In this document: positions 5,770 to 14,833 of the stretch, piece by piece
How the letters are laid out: each line of letters starts with the position of its first letter
How positions within the stretch are numbered: position 1 is the first letter of the stretch
Assembly (NCBI GenBank): GCA_017934845.1
Contig: JAGBIR010000222.1
Span: forward strand, 1 to 16,923
Direction: 5' to 3'
From: Alistipes sp.
GTDB taxonomy: Bacteria; Bacteroidota; Bacteroidia; Bacteroidales; Rikenellaceae
Length of the DNA stretch: 16,923 bases
Notes under the pieces: generated by a model
Database searches by the model: none
Told to the model about the DNA's origin: nothing
What the model saw: only the letters and a program-made list of their open reading frames with translations
Made by a program: the position numbers and the translations under genes

Positions 5770-7713
5770 ATGGAACAACAGAAAAAGAAGATTTCACTGC
5801 CCGACAACGCCTATCGCGAATTGAAGGCAGGTGAAGAGTACAAGCCGCTTATGCCGGCAGAATCCTCGCCCGCCGAGGTTACGCCCTACTCGGTAGGTAT
5901 GGGTGTTTTGATGGCAATCGTATTCTCGGCTGCCGCAGCATTCCTCGGCCTTAAGGTAGGACAGGTTTTCGAGGCTGCAATCCCTATCGCAATCATTGCC
6001 GTAGGCGTAGGAACGGCCCTGGGCAAGAAGAATATGCTCGGACAGAACGTAATCATACAGTCAATCGGAGCATCGTCGGGTGTAATTGTGGCAGGAGCCA
6101 TCTTTACTCTGCCCGCACTCTATATTTTAGGTCTTGATGCCCACTTCTATCAGATTTTTCTGTCATCTTTGCTTGGAGGTATTTTGGGTATTGTACTTTT
6201 GATTCCCTTCCGCAAATATTTCGTCAAGGAGATGCACGGCAAATACCCCTTCCCCGAGGCAACTGCAACTACCGAGGTTTTGGTATCGGGCGAGAAGGGT
6301 GGCAATCAGGCTAAATTGCTGGCCATAGCAGGTCTTATCGGTGGTTTGTATGACTTTGCCATCAGTACTTTTGGCGCATGGACCGAGGTTGTTTCAACTC
6401 GTATATGCGCATTCGGTGCAATGTGTGCCGATAAGTTCAAGGTTGTATTCTCGCTCAACACAGGCGCAGCAGTGCTTGGTTTGGGTTATATCATCGGTTT
6501 GAAATATGCCGTAATAATTACAGCCGGCTCGTGCCTCGTTTGGTTCTTGATCGTGCCATTGATTGGTGCCGTATCACCCGAAGCAGCGGCGCTTACACCC
6601 GAGAACATCTTTACCGACTATGGTCGTCCAATAGGTATTGGCGGTATTGCAATGGCAGGTCTAATTGGTATTATCCGTCAGGCGGGTATTATCCGTCAGG
6701 CTGTAGGTCTTGCCGTTAGCGAACTTACGAACAAGAAGGGCGGCGCAGCCACCACCGTCGAGCGTACCCAGCGCGACATCCCCATGAAGACCATCCTTAC
6801 GGTGCTTATTGCAGCACTTATCACAACACTGGTATTCTTCCACTTTGGGTTGCTTGGCAACGGCTTGCAGAGTATCGTAGCACTTCTGATCGTATTTGTA
6901 ATTGCATTCCTCTTTACAACGGTTGCAGCTAACGCCATTGCGATTGTAGGCTCAAACCCCGTATCGGGAATGACGCTTATGACGCTTATCCTCAGTTCGC
7001 TGGTTTTGGTTGCTATTGGCCTTAACGGCTCGGAGGGTATGACCGCTGCGTTGATTATCGGTGGCGTAGTTTGTACCGCACTCTCGATGGCAGGAGGTTT
7101 TATCACCGACCTTAAGATTGGTTATTGGCTCGGCACAACACCCAAGAAGCAGGAGGGCTGGAAGTTCCTGGGCACATTCGTATCGGCAGCTACCGTTGCA
7201 GGTGTTATGCTCGTATTGAACGATACCTACGGTTTTACAGGCGAGAACGCCCTCGTTGCACCTCAGGCCAATGCTATGGCAGCCGTTATTCAGCCCTTGA
7301 TGACCGGTGGTTCAACACCGTGGATTCTCTACTTTATGGGTGCAATATTGGCTTTGGTACTCACCGCAATCGGAGTTCCCGCTTTGGCATTTTCTTTGGG
7401 TATGTTTATACCAATGTACCTCAATGCTCCGTTAGTAGTAGGAGGTCTTATCGCTTGGTTTGTATCGAGCCGCTCGAAGGATGAGGCGTTGAACAAGGCT
7501 CGTTTCGACCGTGGTACACTTATCGCTTCGGGCTTCATCGCCGGTGGTGCGTTGATGGGTGTTATCTCGGCAGTATTAAAGTTCGCTGGTGCCGAGTGGT
7601 ATTTGACCGAGTGGGCAGCATCGAATGGTGCTGAATGGTTAGGCTTGGCTATGTACATCATTTTGATTGCATATATGGCTTGGCATACAATGAAAGCAAA
7701 GAAAGAGGAGTAA
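5770..7713 (+). CDS. OPT family oligopeptide transporter
   Basis: A 647-residue inner-membrane protein with about 14-16 hydrophobic segments, taking up small peptides (some relatives carry metal-siderophore complexes) with protons. The N-terminal cytoplasmic tail is followed by TPYSVGMGVLMAIVFSAAAA and FLGLKVGQVFEAAIP, then KYPFPEATATTEVLVSGEKG, all characteristic of bacterial OPT proteins. Its length is normal for the family. Residues about 300-311 are GIIRQA repeated twice, encoded by an 18-bp tandem repeat. The peptidase T gene follows after 22 bp, which fits peptide import followed by cleavage. The substrate cannot be read from the sequence. Confidence 0.9.
   Translation: MEQQKKKISLPDNAYRELKAGEEYKPLMPAESSPAEVTPYSVGMGVLMAIVFSAAAAFLGLKVGQVFEAAIPIAIIAVGVGTALGKKNMLGQNVIIQSIGASSGVIVAGAIFTLPALYILGLDAHFYQIFLSSLLGGILGIVLLIPFRKYFVKEMHGKYPFPEATATTEVLVSGEKGGNQAKLLAIAGLIGGLYDFAISTFGAWTEVVSTRICAFGAMCADKFKVVFSLNTGAAVLGLGYIIGLKYAVIITAGSCLVWFLIVPLIGAVSPEAAALTPENIFTDYGRPIGIGGIAMAGLIGIIRQAGIIRQAVGLAVSELTNKKGGAATTVERTQRDIPMKTILTVLIAALITTLVFFHFGLLGNGLQSIVALLIVFVIAFLFTTVAANAIAIVGSNPVSGMTLMTLILSSLVLVAIGLNGSEGMTAALIIGGVVCTALSMAGGFITDLKIGYWLGTTPKKQEGWKFLGTFVSAATVAGVMLVLNDTYGFTGENALVAPQANAMAAVIQPLMTGGSTPWILYFMGAILALVLTAIGVPALAFSLGMFIPMYLNAPLVVGGLIAWFVSSRSKDEALNKARFDRGTLIASGFIAGGALMGVISAVLKFAGAEWYLTEWAASNGAEWLGLAMYIILIAYMAWHTMKAKKEE
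6667..6702 (+). repeat. Tandem 18-bp repeat inside the OPT gene
   Basis: Two adjacent units of GGTATTATCCGTCAGGCK differ only in the last base (G, then T). They encode GIIRQA twice and keep the frame. Near identity at the DNA level suggests a recent slippage duplication. Confidence 0.85.
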
Positions 7714-7735
7714 AAACATTAACAACAATATAACT

Positions 7736-8953
7736 ATGGAACTGAAAGATAGATTTTTGAAATATGTATCGTTCGACACACAGTCAGACGACAACAGCAC
7801 AACATTCCCCTCGACCGACAAGCAGCTCGTACTGCTGAACTACCTTGCCGACGAGATGCGCAGCCTCGGCATGGAGGATGTTACGGTCGATAAATACGGC
7901 TACGCGATGGGAACAATTCCCGCATCGAAGGGCTACGAGAATGCACCCGTAATTGGCTTTATCTCACACGTTGATACAGCACCCGACATGAGCGGTAAGG
8001 AGATCAAACCCCACATTATCGAGGAGTACGACGGTGGCGACATCCAGCTCAACGGCAGCCTAACGATGCTCGTAAAGGATTTCCCCGAACTTGCTCGATT
8101 CAAGGGTCACACCATCATCCACACCGACGGTACAACTCTGCTTGGTGCCGACGATAAGGCGGGCTGTGCCGAGATTATGACTGCAGCCGAGTATTTGATG
8201 GCACACCCCGAAATCAAGCATGGCAAGATTCGTCTTGGTTTCACACCCGACGAGGAGATTGGCCGCGGCGTTGACTATTTCGACGTTAAGGCGTTCGGTG
8301 CCGATTTCGCCTACACGATGGATGGCAGCTACGAGGGTGAATTGGAGTACGAGAACTTCAATGCCGCATCGGCTGTTATCGAGATTCAGGGTCGCAACGT
8401 TCACCCCGGATATGCAAAGAACAAGATGATTAACGCCCTTCAGGTAGCTTGCGAGCTCAATGCCTTGATTCCCGCACAGGAGCGTCCCGAATATACCGAC
8501 GGTTACGAGGGGTTCTACCACTGCGTAGGTATCAACGGTACGGTCGAGAGCGCGAAAATCAGCTATATCATTCGCGACCACTGCAGCGAGAAGTTCGAGC
8601 AGAAGAAGGTCTTTATGTGGAGCTGCGTAGATTTGTTGCAGAAGCGTTATGGTGCCGATGTTTTGAAGCTCACACTGAAGGATCAGTACTACAACATGCG
8701 CAAGATGGTCGAGCCGCATCCGCAGGTTATCGACAAAGCCATCGAGGCTATGCGTATGGCCGACGTTGAGCCTATCATCAAGCCTATCCGCGGTGGTACC
8801 GATGGCGCGCGCTTGTCGTTTATGGGTCTGCCCTGCCCCAACATCTTTGCTGGCGGTATGAACTTCCACGGTAAGTTTGAGTATTGCTCTTTGCAGACAA
8901 TGCAGAAGGCTACAAATATCATAGTAAACCTTGCTCAACTTTGGGCAAAATAA
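7736..8953 (+). CDS. pepT: Peptidase T (tripeptide aminopeptidase, M20B)
   Basis: A 405-residue cytoplasmic zinc aminopeptidase that removes the N-terminal residue of tripeptides. The metal and catalytic residues fall at nearly the same numbers as in E. coli PepT: His78 and Asp80 in SHVDTAPD, Asp140 in GADDKAG, Glu173 and Glu174 in PDEEIGRG, Asp196 in TMDG and His378 in NFHGKFEY. HPGYAKNKMINA and RGGTDGARLSFMG, the dimerisation and substrate-binding segments, are also present. It lies 22 bp after the OPT transporter gene and just ahead of the NAD synthase gene, so peptide uptake and peptide breakdown are probably co-expressed. Confidence 0.95.
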   Translation: MELKDRFLKYVSFDTQSDDNSTTFPSTDKQLVLLNYLADEMRSLGMEDVTVDKYGYAMGTIPASKGYENAPVIGFISHVDTAPDMSGKEIKPHIIEEYDGGDIQLNGSLTMLVKDFPELARFKGHTIIHTDGTTLLGADDKAGCAEIMTAAEYLMAHPEIKHGKIRLGFTPDEEIGRGVDYFDVKAFGADFAYTMDGSYEGELEYENFNAASAVIEIQGRNVHPGYAKNKMINALQVACELNALIPAQERPEYTDGYEGFYHCVGINGTVESAKISYIIRDHCSEKFEQKKVFMWSCVDLLQKRYGADVLKLTLKDQYYNMRKMVEPHPQVIDKAIEAMRMADVEPIIKPIRGGTDGARLSFMGLPCPNIFAGGMNFHGKFEYCSLQTMQKATNIIVNLAQLWAK

Positions 8954-8974
8954 GCATTGCATAAACTCTATACA

Positions 8975-10915
8975 ATGAATCAATACGGATATGTAAAAGT
9001 TGCGGCCTGCATCCCGTCACTCAACGTTGCAGACTGCCATTTTAATACAACGCGCATCATCGAAAATATGCGCAAGGCAGCTTCGCAGGGCATACGCATC
9101 ATAGCCTTTCCGGAGCTATCTATCACCTCATACACCTGCGGTGACCTCTTCCTTCAGCCTACGCTCTTAATGCAGGCCGAGGCGTCATTGGCACGCATTG
9201 CCGACGCGAGCGAGGAGCTTCAGATTGTCGCTATCGTCGGCTTACCCGTAATGGTCGGTAACGCCATCTACAACTGTGCTGCCGTAGTATCACAGGGCCA
9301 GATTGTAGGTCTTGTACCAAAGTGCTACACACCTAATTATAGCGAATTTGCCGAGGATCGCTGGTTTGCTTCAGGACGCGACATCGAGTCGGAGTACCTC
9401 GACGGTTTTGCCAATCGCGGCACATTATTCGGCCGAGGTCAGCTCTTTGAATTGAACGGCACTCGCTTCGGAGTTGAGATTTGCGAGGATGTTTGGACTC
9501 CGTCGCCACCCTCAACACAGCAGGCTCTGAGCGGTGCAAAGATTATTTTCAACCTCTCGGCATCTCCCGAGATTATCGGCAAGCACGACACACTGCGCCA
9601 TATCGTAAGTCAGCACTCAATGCGTACACATACAGCCTATGTTTACGTTTCGTCAGGTTTTGGCGAGTCATCGGCCGACGTAGTATTTGCCGGCAATTCG
9701 TTCATTGCCGAGAATGGATCAATCTTGGCAATCGGTAAGCGTTTCGAGATTGGCGAGCGACTGATTGTGGCCGACGTCGATATCGAGGCGTTGCAGAACA
9801 GCCGTATCCGCAGTAATACATACGTGACCGACTACCCCGCACCCGATTATGTGATTAACCGAATCGAAATGGAACTTGCTGACGAGATAAAGCTCGACCG
9901 CAAAATCGATGCTATGCCATTCGTTCCGAGCAATCCATCGGAGCGAGCAAAGCGTTGCGAGGAGATATTCTCGATTCAGACGCTCGGCCTTGCAAAGCGT
10001 CTGTCACATACCCACTGCAACAGAGCCATCATCGGCATCTCGGGCGGCTTGGACTCTACACTCGCGCTGCTCGTTACGGTAAACGCATTCGATCGTTTAG
10101 GCTTGGATCGCAAAGGAATTATTGGTATTACAATGCCTGGTTTCGGCACTACCGATCGCACATATAATAATGCCGTAACGCTTATCAACGAGCTTGGCAT
10201 TACCTTCCGCGAGATACCCATCGCAGCGGCTTGCCGTCAGCATTTTGCCGACATAGGCCTTCCCGAAAGTGACCGTTCGGTGACTTACGAAAATGCGCAG
10301 GCACGTGAGCGTACGCAAATCCTGATGGATGTTGCAAATATGGAGAACGGATTGGTAATCGGCACGGGCGATATGAGTGAATTGGCATTGGGATGGGCAA
10401 CCTACAATGGCGACCACATGTCGATGTATGGCGTCAACTCATCAGTTCCCAAGACCATTATCCGCTATTTGGTCGGTTGGTATGCCGAGACACTCACAAA
10501 CAACATGGCTAAAGCCGCGCTGCTCGACATTGTTGATACGCCGGTTAGCCCCGAACTCCTTCCTGCCGACGAGAAGGGTGAGATTGCTCAAAAGACCGAG
10601 GATCTGGTAGGCCCATACGAGTTGCACGATTTCTTCCTCTACAACTTCGTAAAGCAGGGATTCTCACCCACCAAGATTCTCTTCCTCGCAGGTTTGGCCT
10701 TCGAGGGTCGATACGACCAAAAGACTATTTTGAAGTGGATGCACACCTTCTTCCGTCGATTCTTTACCCAGCAGTTCAAGCGTTCGGCAATGCCCGATGG
10801 CCCGAAGGTGGGTACCATATCACTTACCGCACGCGCCGATTGGCGTATGCCCTCTGATGCATCGGCAGCATTGTGGCTGGCGGAGTGCGAGGAGTTGAAA
10901 AAGCAAATTAATTAA
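8975..10915 (+). CDS. nadE: Glutamine-dependent NAD+ synthase
   Basis: A 646-residue two-domain cytoplasmic enzyme that turns deamido-NAD (nicotinic acid adenine dinucleotide) into NAD with ATP and glutamine. The N-terminal nitrilase-type glutaminase domain shows its triad: Glu47 in FPELSIT, Lys116 in VPKCYTPNY and Cys170 in EICEDVW. The C-terminal synthetase domain has the pyrophosphate-binding SGGLDST at 356-362, then TGDMSELALGW and NSSVPKT. An ATG at 8957 would add six residues (MHKLYT); MNQYGYVKVA matches the usual family start, so 8975 is chosen. It follows pepT after 21 bp (3 bp with the longer start), which points to one transcript. Confidence 0.93.
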   Translation: MNQYGYVKVAACIPSLNVADCHFNTTRIIENMRKAASQGIRIIAFPELSITSYTCGDLFLQPTLLMQAEASLARIADASEELQIVAIVGLPVMVGNAIYNCAAVVSQGQIVGLVPKCYTPNYSEFAEDRWFASGRDIESEYLDGFANRGTLFGRGQLFELNGTRFGVEICEDVWTPSPPSTQQALSGAKIIFNLSASPEIIGKHDTLRHIVSQHSMRTHTAYVYVSSGFGESSADVVFAGNSFIAENGSILAIGKRFEIGERLIVADVDIEALQNSRIRSNTYVTDYPAPDYVINRIEMELADEIKLDRKIDAMPFVPSNPSERAKRCEEIFSIQTLGLAKRLSHTHCNRAIIGISGGLDSTLALLVTVNAFDRLGLDRKGIIGITMPGFGTTDRTYNNAVTLINELGITFREIPIAAACRQHFADIGLPESDRSVTYENAQARERTQILMDVANMENGLVIGTGDMSELALGWATYNGDHMSMYGVNSSVPKTIIRYLVGWYAETLTNNMAKAALLDIVDTPVSPELLPADEKGEIAQKTEDLVGPYELHDFFLYNFVKQGFSPTKILFLAGLAFEGRYDQKTILKWMHTFFRRFFTQQFKRSAMPDGPKVGTISLTARADWRMPSDASAALWLAECEELKKQIN

Positions 10916-10944
10916 GACATAATACCAAACTTCAACCCACTAAG

Positions 10945-11544
10945 ATGAAACGAATCATAATAATTGCAGCCATCTTGCTCGGTGCGTCAACCTATTCGGT
11001 AAAGGCCCAAAACCTACTCGACGCACTGAAGGGTGTTGCCTCGGCTGCCATTGAGCAGGTAGCTGGCGGAAAACTTACCGCTGTGGCAATGATTGGCACT
11101 TGGCAATATAACCAGCCGGGGATAAAGCTCTCGTCCGACGATACCATTTCGGAGTTGGCTGCATCGGCCGTAACATCATCGATTCAAGCAAAGCTCGACA
11201 CATACTACCAAAAGGTTGGCATTAAGTCGGGTACTTGCTCATTCACATTCAATCAGGATGGCACATTTTCATCTACTTTTGGTAAGAAAACCGCCTCTGG
11301 CACCTACACATTCGACACCGAAAACTCGATGCTAATGCTCCAATACACAACAGGACGCTTAAAACTCGGCACCATTCCCGCTTACGCATATATGAATGGC
11401 GATAAGTTGCAAATTGTTTTCCCGGTCGATAAATTGGTTAATCTGCTCGTGTCACTCGGCTCGAAAGTAAATTCGTTAGCTCCACTAACGGCACTTTTAC
11501 AGAAGTACGACAGCGTGAAGATTGGCTTTGAATTTAGCAAATAA
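10945..11544 (+). CDS. Secreted DUF4923-like protein, first of a tandem pair
   Basis: A 199-residue protein with a signal peptide (MKRIIIIAAILLGASTYSVK, cut near residue 21) and then LLDALKGVASAAIEQ. From about residue 46 it shows a lipocalin-like beta pattern: IGTWQYNQPG, then CSFTFNQDGTFSSTFG, SGTYTF and SMLMLQY, ending in KIGFEFSK. This pattern fits the Bacteroidota family DUF4923, assigned from memory of its layout. It probably acts in the periplasm or at the outer membrane; its role is unknown. There is no lipobox Cys. It begins 29 bp after nadE and ends 5 bp before its paralogue. Confidence 0.75.
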   Translation: MKRIIIIAAILLGASTYSVKAQNLLDALKGVASAAIEQVAGGKLTAVAMIGTWQYNQPGIKLSSDDTISELAASAVTSSIQAKLDTYYQKVGIKSGTCSFTFNQDGTFSSTFGKKTASGTYTFDTENSMLMLQYTTGRLKLGTIPAYAYMNGDKLQIVFPVDKLVNLLVSLGSKVNSLAPLTALLQKYDSVKIGFEFSK

Positions 11545-11549
11545 CAACT

Positions 11550-12155
11550 ATGAAACGAATCCTATTAATCATTACATTTCTCTTGTTCGGTTTCAGCTCA
11601 GTACAAGCTCAATCGCTCGATGCCCTTCTAAAGGGTTTGTTCGGCAGCTCTTCGGAGCAGACAGCGCCGTCCAAGGCCAATAAACCTACCTACCCCACCG
11701 AGGATGAGTTGATCGGTAAATGGGTATTCCAACAGCTCGAAATGGAGTATTCAGGAGGTGATCCACTGGCCACAGTTGCTATTGCATCGGCCAAGCAGCA
11801 GCTCTCGACTTTGGCCACCAAAGCGGAGCTGACACCCGGCAAGGATTTTATCAAGTTTAAGGGTGACGGCACATTGACATTTGTCAGCGGAGATAGAAAG
11901 GCTTCGGCTACATACACCTATATTCCGCCTACGGGTATGCTTGTTATAACCTTATCAAACGAGAGTGAGACCATACGCGTATCAGCTACCGCAAGCGTTA
12001 AAGATGGCAAACGCTACCTGATGTTCTCGGCCGACGAGCTGATTACCTTGGCAGGCCAAAGCGTTCCCGCGCTACGTGAAGATAGTATGTTTGCCGTAGC
12101 ACAGGCTCTCAGTCAAACCTACCCGGGCATCACCGTCGGAGCATCTTTCGAGTAA
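11550..12155 (+). CDS. Secreted DUF4923-like protein, second of a tandem pair
   Basis: A 201-residue protein with the signal peptide MKRILLIITFLLFGFSSVQA and then SLDALLKGLFG, echoing the first member of the pair. The same pattern follows: LIGKWVFQQLEMEYSGGD, FIKFKGDGTLTFVSGDRKAS, ATYTYIP and MLVITL, ending in GITVGASFE. A Ser/Lys/Pro-rich linker (EQTAPSKANKPTYPTED) separates the N-terminus from the domain. Similarity to the first gene is clear in layout but low in identity, so the duplication is old. It is the last gene of the operon before the bidirectional terminator. No function can be named. Confidence 0.75.
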   Translation: MKRILLIITFLLFGFSSVQAQSLDALLKGLFGSSSEQTAPSKANKPTYPTEDELIGKWVFQQLEMEYSGGDPLATVAIASAKQQLSTLATKAELTPGKDFIKFKGDGTLTFVSGDRKASATYTYIPPTGMLVITLSNESETIRVSATASVKDGKRYLMFSADELITLAGQSVPALREDSMFAVAQALSQTYPGITVGASFE

Positions 12156-12213
12156 ATTTGTATCCCGTAAATTGAATTTATTAGGCAGAATCATATAAGT
12201 CATGCCACAAAAC

Positions 12214-12253
12214 AAAATCGGCACACTTGCAAATGCTTGTGCGCCGATTTTTT
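12214..12253. terminator. Bidirectional terminator between convergent transcripts
   Basis: AAAATCGGC (12214-12222) pairs with GCCGATTTT (12243-12251), with an inner GCAC/GTGC-like stem. T-rich runs follow on both strands: TTTTTTG on plus and TTTTGTTTTG on minus. It separates the plus-strand operon from glnN. Confidence 0.85.
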
Positions 12254-12265
12254 GTTATTACTTCG

Positions 12266-14434
12266 CTACCTAATAAACAGCAATTCGCGGTACTTGGGTA
12301 AGGGCCACAACTCGTCGTCGATAACCTCCTCCATGCGATCGATATGCGAGCGAATCTCATCAAAATAAGTAGCCACCGTATCGTGATAACGAATAGCCTT
12401 TTCGCGCTGATCTTCTATGCGATTTGCCACCTTTCGCGCCTCAATCATATCGGTCACAAGGCAGTGCAACGTAGCCGCATGAGATTGTATTTCGCGCAAC
12501 AACTTCATATCCGCCTCATTATCCAAACCCAGCTGCTTCATCTTATAAACCTTATCGAGCAATATAGCCTCATATTTCGACGCCACGGGCAAAATATTAC
12601 TAATTGTAAGATCGCCCAGCACACGCGCCTCGATCTGAATCTTCTTGGTATAGGTCTCCCACTTAACCTCGGTACGCGCCTCCAACTCAACCTTACTATA
12701 TATGCCTGTCGAGGCAAACATCTTTTCACTCTCCTCATCCAAGAAGCGGTCGAACATCAACGGTGCCGAAGTCTCGCAATCCAATCCACGACGAGCCGCC
12801 TCGGCCTTCCACTCATCAGAATAGCCATTGCCATCGAAGTGGATTGCTCGACAATACTTAATCAGTTTCTTGAGCGTCTCATATATCGCACGCTCCTTCT
12901 TTGCACCCTTGGCAATAAGAAGATCGACATCGCGCTTAAACTCCGTAAGCTGCTCGGCAACGACCGCACCTATAGTTATAATAGCCTCGGCACAATTATC
13001 CGACGAGCCGACAGCTCGGAACTCAAAACGATTACCCGTAAAGGCAAAAGGCGAAGTACGATTTCTATCGGTATTATCGAGCAGAATTGACGGGATCTGC
13101 GCCACACCACTCATCTTCAAAACACTCTTGGCATCGAAGCGGATAGCATCCTCGCTCTTGCTTCGCTCCAACTTCTCCAATACCGACGAGAGCTGCGAGC
13201 CAAGGAAGGTCGAAATAATTGCAGGGGGAGCCTCGTTAGCACCCAAGCGGTGAGCATTCGTCGCACTCATAATCGAGGCCTTAAGCAGACCGTTATGCTT
13301 ATACACCGCAGCCATAACATTCACAAGGAATGTAATAAACTGAAGATTCTCCGACGGAGTTTTTCCGGGGCTGAACAAGTTTACACCCGTATCTGTGCCA
13401 AGTGACCAGTTATTATGCTTACCCGATCCGTTGATACCCTTAAAAGGCTTCTCGTGCAACAACACGCGGAAATTGTGGCGGCGAGCAATCTTATCCATTA
13501 TGGTCATCAAGAGCTGATTATGGTCGTTGGCAAGGTTAGCCTCCTCATATACGGGAGCGACCTCAAACTGATTGGGAGCCACCTCGTTATGGCGAGTTTT
13601 AAGAGGTATTCCAAGCTTAAGACTCTCGTACTCCAACTCCCTCATAAAATTCATCACTCGCTGAGGACTGGCGCCAAAATAGTGATCCTCCAGCTGCTGA
13701 TTCTTTGCCGACTCGTGCCCCATCAGCGTACGCCCCGTCAGTACTAAATCGGGACGTGCAGCCCAAAGGCTCTCATCCAAGAGGAAGAACTCCTGCTCCC
13801 AGCCCAAATATGTATGAACGCAGGTTACATTCTTATCGAAATAGTGGCACACCTCGGTAGCAGCCTTATCTACTGCCGAAATCGAGCGCAACAACGGCAC
13901 CTTATAATCCAACGCCTCACCCGTATAGGCAATAAACACCGTCGGGATACAGAGCGTTGTATCCACTATAAAGGCTGGCGAAGTAGGATCCCAAGCCGAA
14001 TATCCTCGCGCCTCGAATGTATTACGGATACCGCCATTGGGGAACGACGAAGCGTCAGGCTCCTGCTGTGCCAAGACTTTACCCGAAAAAGACTCGATAA
14101 CAAGGCCCTTGCCATCGGGATCGGAGAATGAATCGTGTTTCTCGGCAGTACCTCCCGTCAAGGGCTGAAACCAGTGAGTATAGTGATCTGCCCCATTGTC
14201 CAACGCCCACTGGCGCATACCGGCAGCCACACTATCGGCCAACTCCAACGAGAGCGGAGTACCATTATCCATCGTATTGAGCAACGCCTCGTAGGTGTGC
14301 TTATCGAGATACTTACGCATCACCGCACGACCAAACACCTTTTCACCAAAATAATCCGACGGGCGCGAGCTCGGAGCATTCACCTCCACGGCTTTATGAT
14401 TGAGAGCCGCCTCGACCATTCTAAAACGCAACAT
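12266..14434 (-). CDS. glnN: Glutamine synthetase type III
   Basis: A 722-residue cytoplasmic enzyme that joins ammonia to glutamate using ATP. The length and motifs mark the GSIII class: HYTHWFQPLTGGTAEKHD at 84-101, QQEPDASSFPNGG at 123-135, GWEQEFF at 211-217, RHNEVAPNQFEVAP at 281-294, and HEKPFKGINGSGKHNNWS at 327-344, which is the GSIII signature. The start MLRFRMVEAALNHK lines up with the usual N-terminus of Bacteroidales GSIII. The gene is apparently alone, convergent with the peptide/NAD operon, and preceded by a long AT-rich stretch. No Tyr-adenylylation signal like that of GSI is expected in this class. Confidence 0.95.
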   Translation of the reverse strand: MLRFRMVEAALNHKAVEVNAPSSRPSDYFGEKVFGRAVMRKYLDKHTYEALLNTMDNGTPLSLELADSVAAGMRQWALDNGADHYTHWFQPLTGGTAEKHDSFSDPDGKGLVIESFSGKVLAQQEPDASSFPNGGIRNTFEARGYSAWDPTSPAFIVDTTLCIPTVFIAYTGEALDYKVPLLRSISAVDKAATEVCHYFDKNVTCVHTYLGWEQEFFLLDESLWAARPDLVLTGRTLMGHESAKNQQLEDHYFGASPQRVMNFMRELEYESLKLGIPLKTRHNEVAPNQFEVAPVYEEANLANDHNQLLMTIMDKIARRHNFRVLLHEKPFKGINGSGKHNNWSLGTDTGVNLFSPGKTPSENLQFITFLVNVMAAVYKHNGLLKASIMSATNAHRLGANEAPPAIISTFLGSQLSSVLEKLERSKSEDAIRFDAKSVLKMSGVAQIPSILLDNTDRNRTSPFAFTGNRFEFRAVGSSDNCAEAIITIGAVVAEQLTEFKRDVDLLIAKGAKKERAIYETLKKLIKYCRAIHFDGNGYSDEWKAEAARRGLDCETSAPLMFDRFLDEESEKMFASTGIYSKVELEARTEVKWETYTKKIQIEARVLGDLTISNILPVASKYEAILLDKVYKMKQLGLDNEADMKLLREIQSHAATLHCLVTDMIEARKVANRIEDQREKAIRYHDTVATYFDEIRSHIDRMEEVIDDELWPLPKYRELLFIR

Positions 14435-14770
14435 ATATTAAAAGTTTATCGGGATAGTATCAATTTTTCAAATCAGTTTTCGCTCGAACTAAAATTTCAT
14501 TTTAACCAAAAACTATTACACTTCGCAAATTTAGTAAATTTCGTACAAATTCGATATTTTCGGCCCATTTTCTAACATTTAGCCCTCAATTTTCTTGTGT
14601 TACGGCATATTTTAAGAGGTAATTTCCAAAATATCGCAACAATTTTTCAACAAAATAGGATTTTCAGCAGAATATCGCCGCTTCCAATAATTATAGCATT
14701 TTGGGTAAATATTCTCCTTTTTTACTTATACAAAAAAATAGATATTAGTAAAAGACTATAAAACACACTT
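14435..14770. other. AT-rich gene-free stretch upstream of glnN
   Basis: I see no convincing gene here. On the minus strand TAAATTTG at 14526-14533 matches the -7 consensus and lies about 90 bp before the glnN ATG, but no TTTG stands at the right distance upstream of it. The rest is poly-A/T-rich, without a riboswitch I recognise. Together with the terminator that follows, the gap is 399 bases. Confidence 0.4.
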
Positions 14771-14804
14771 TTACAAAAAAAGTGCAACCTAACAAAGATT
14801 GCAC
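14771..14804 (-). terminator. Terminator after the 14834 gene
   Basis: On the minus strand GTGCAA (14799-14804) pairs with TTGCAC (14782-14787) and is followed by a TTTTTTTGT run. It lies 30 bases after the stop of the secreted unknown protein. Confidence 0.75.
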
Positions 14805-14833
14805 ATTCAGACGTAAAATACATTTTCACTAAA

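Noticed and set aside
8060..8983. Open frame of 307 codons on the minus strand
   Set aside because: It lies opposite pepT, which has every catalytic residue in place; the Leu/Val/His-rich antisense translation has no motif.
12344..13090. Open frame of 248 codons on the plus strand
   Set aside because: It is antisense to glnN and its translation is an Ile/Leu/Arg-rich mixture typical of a shadow frame.
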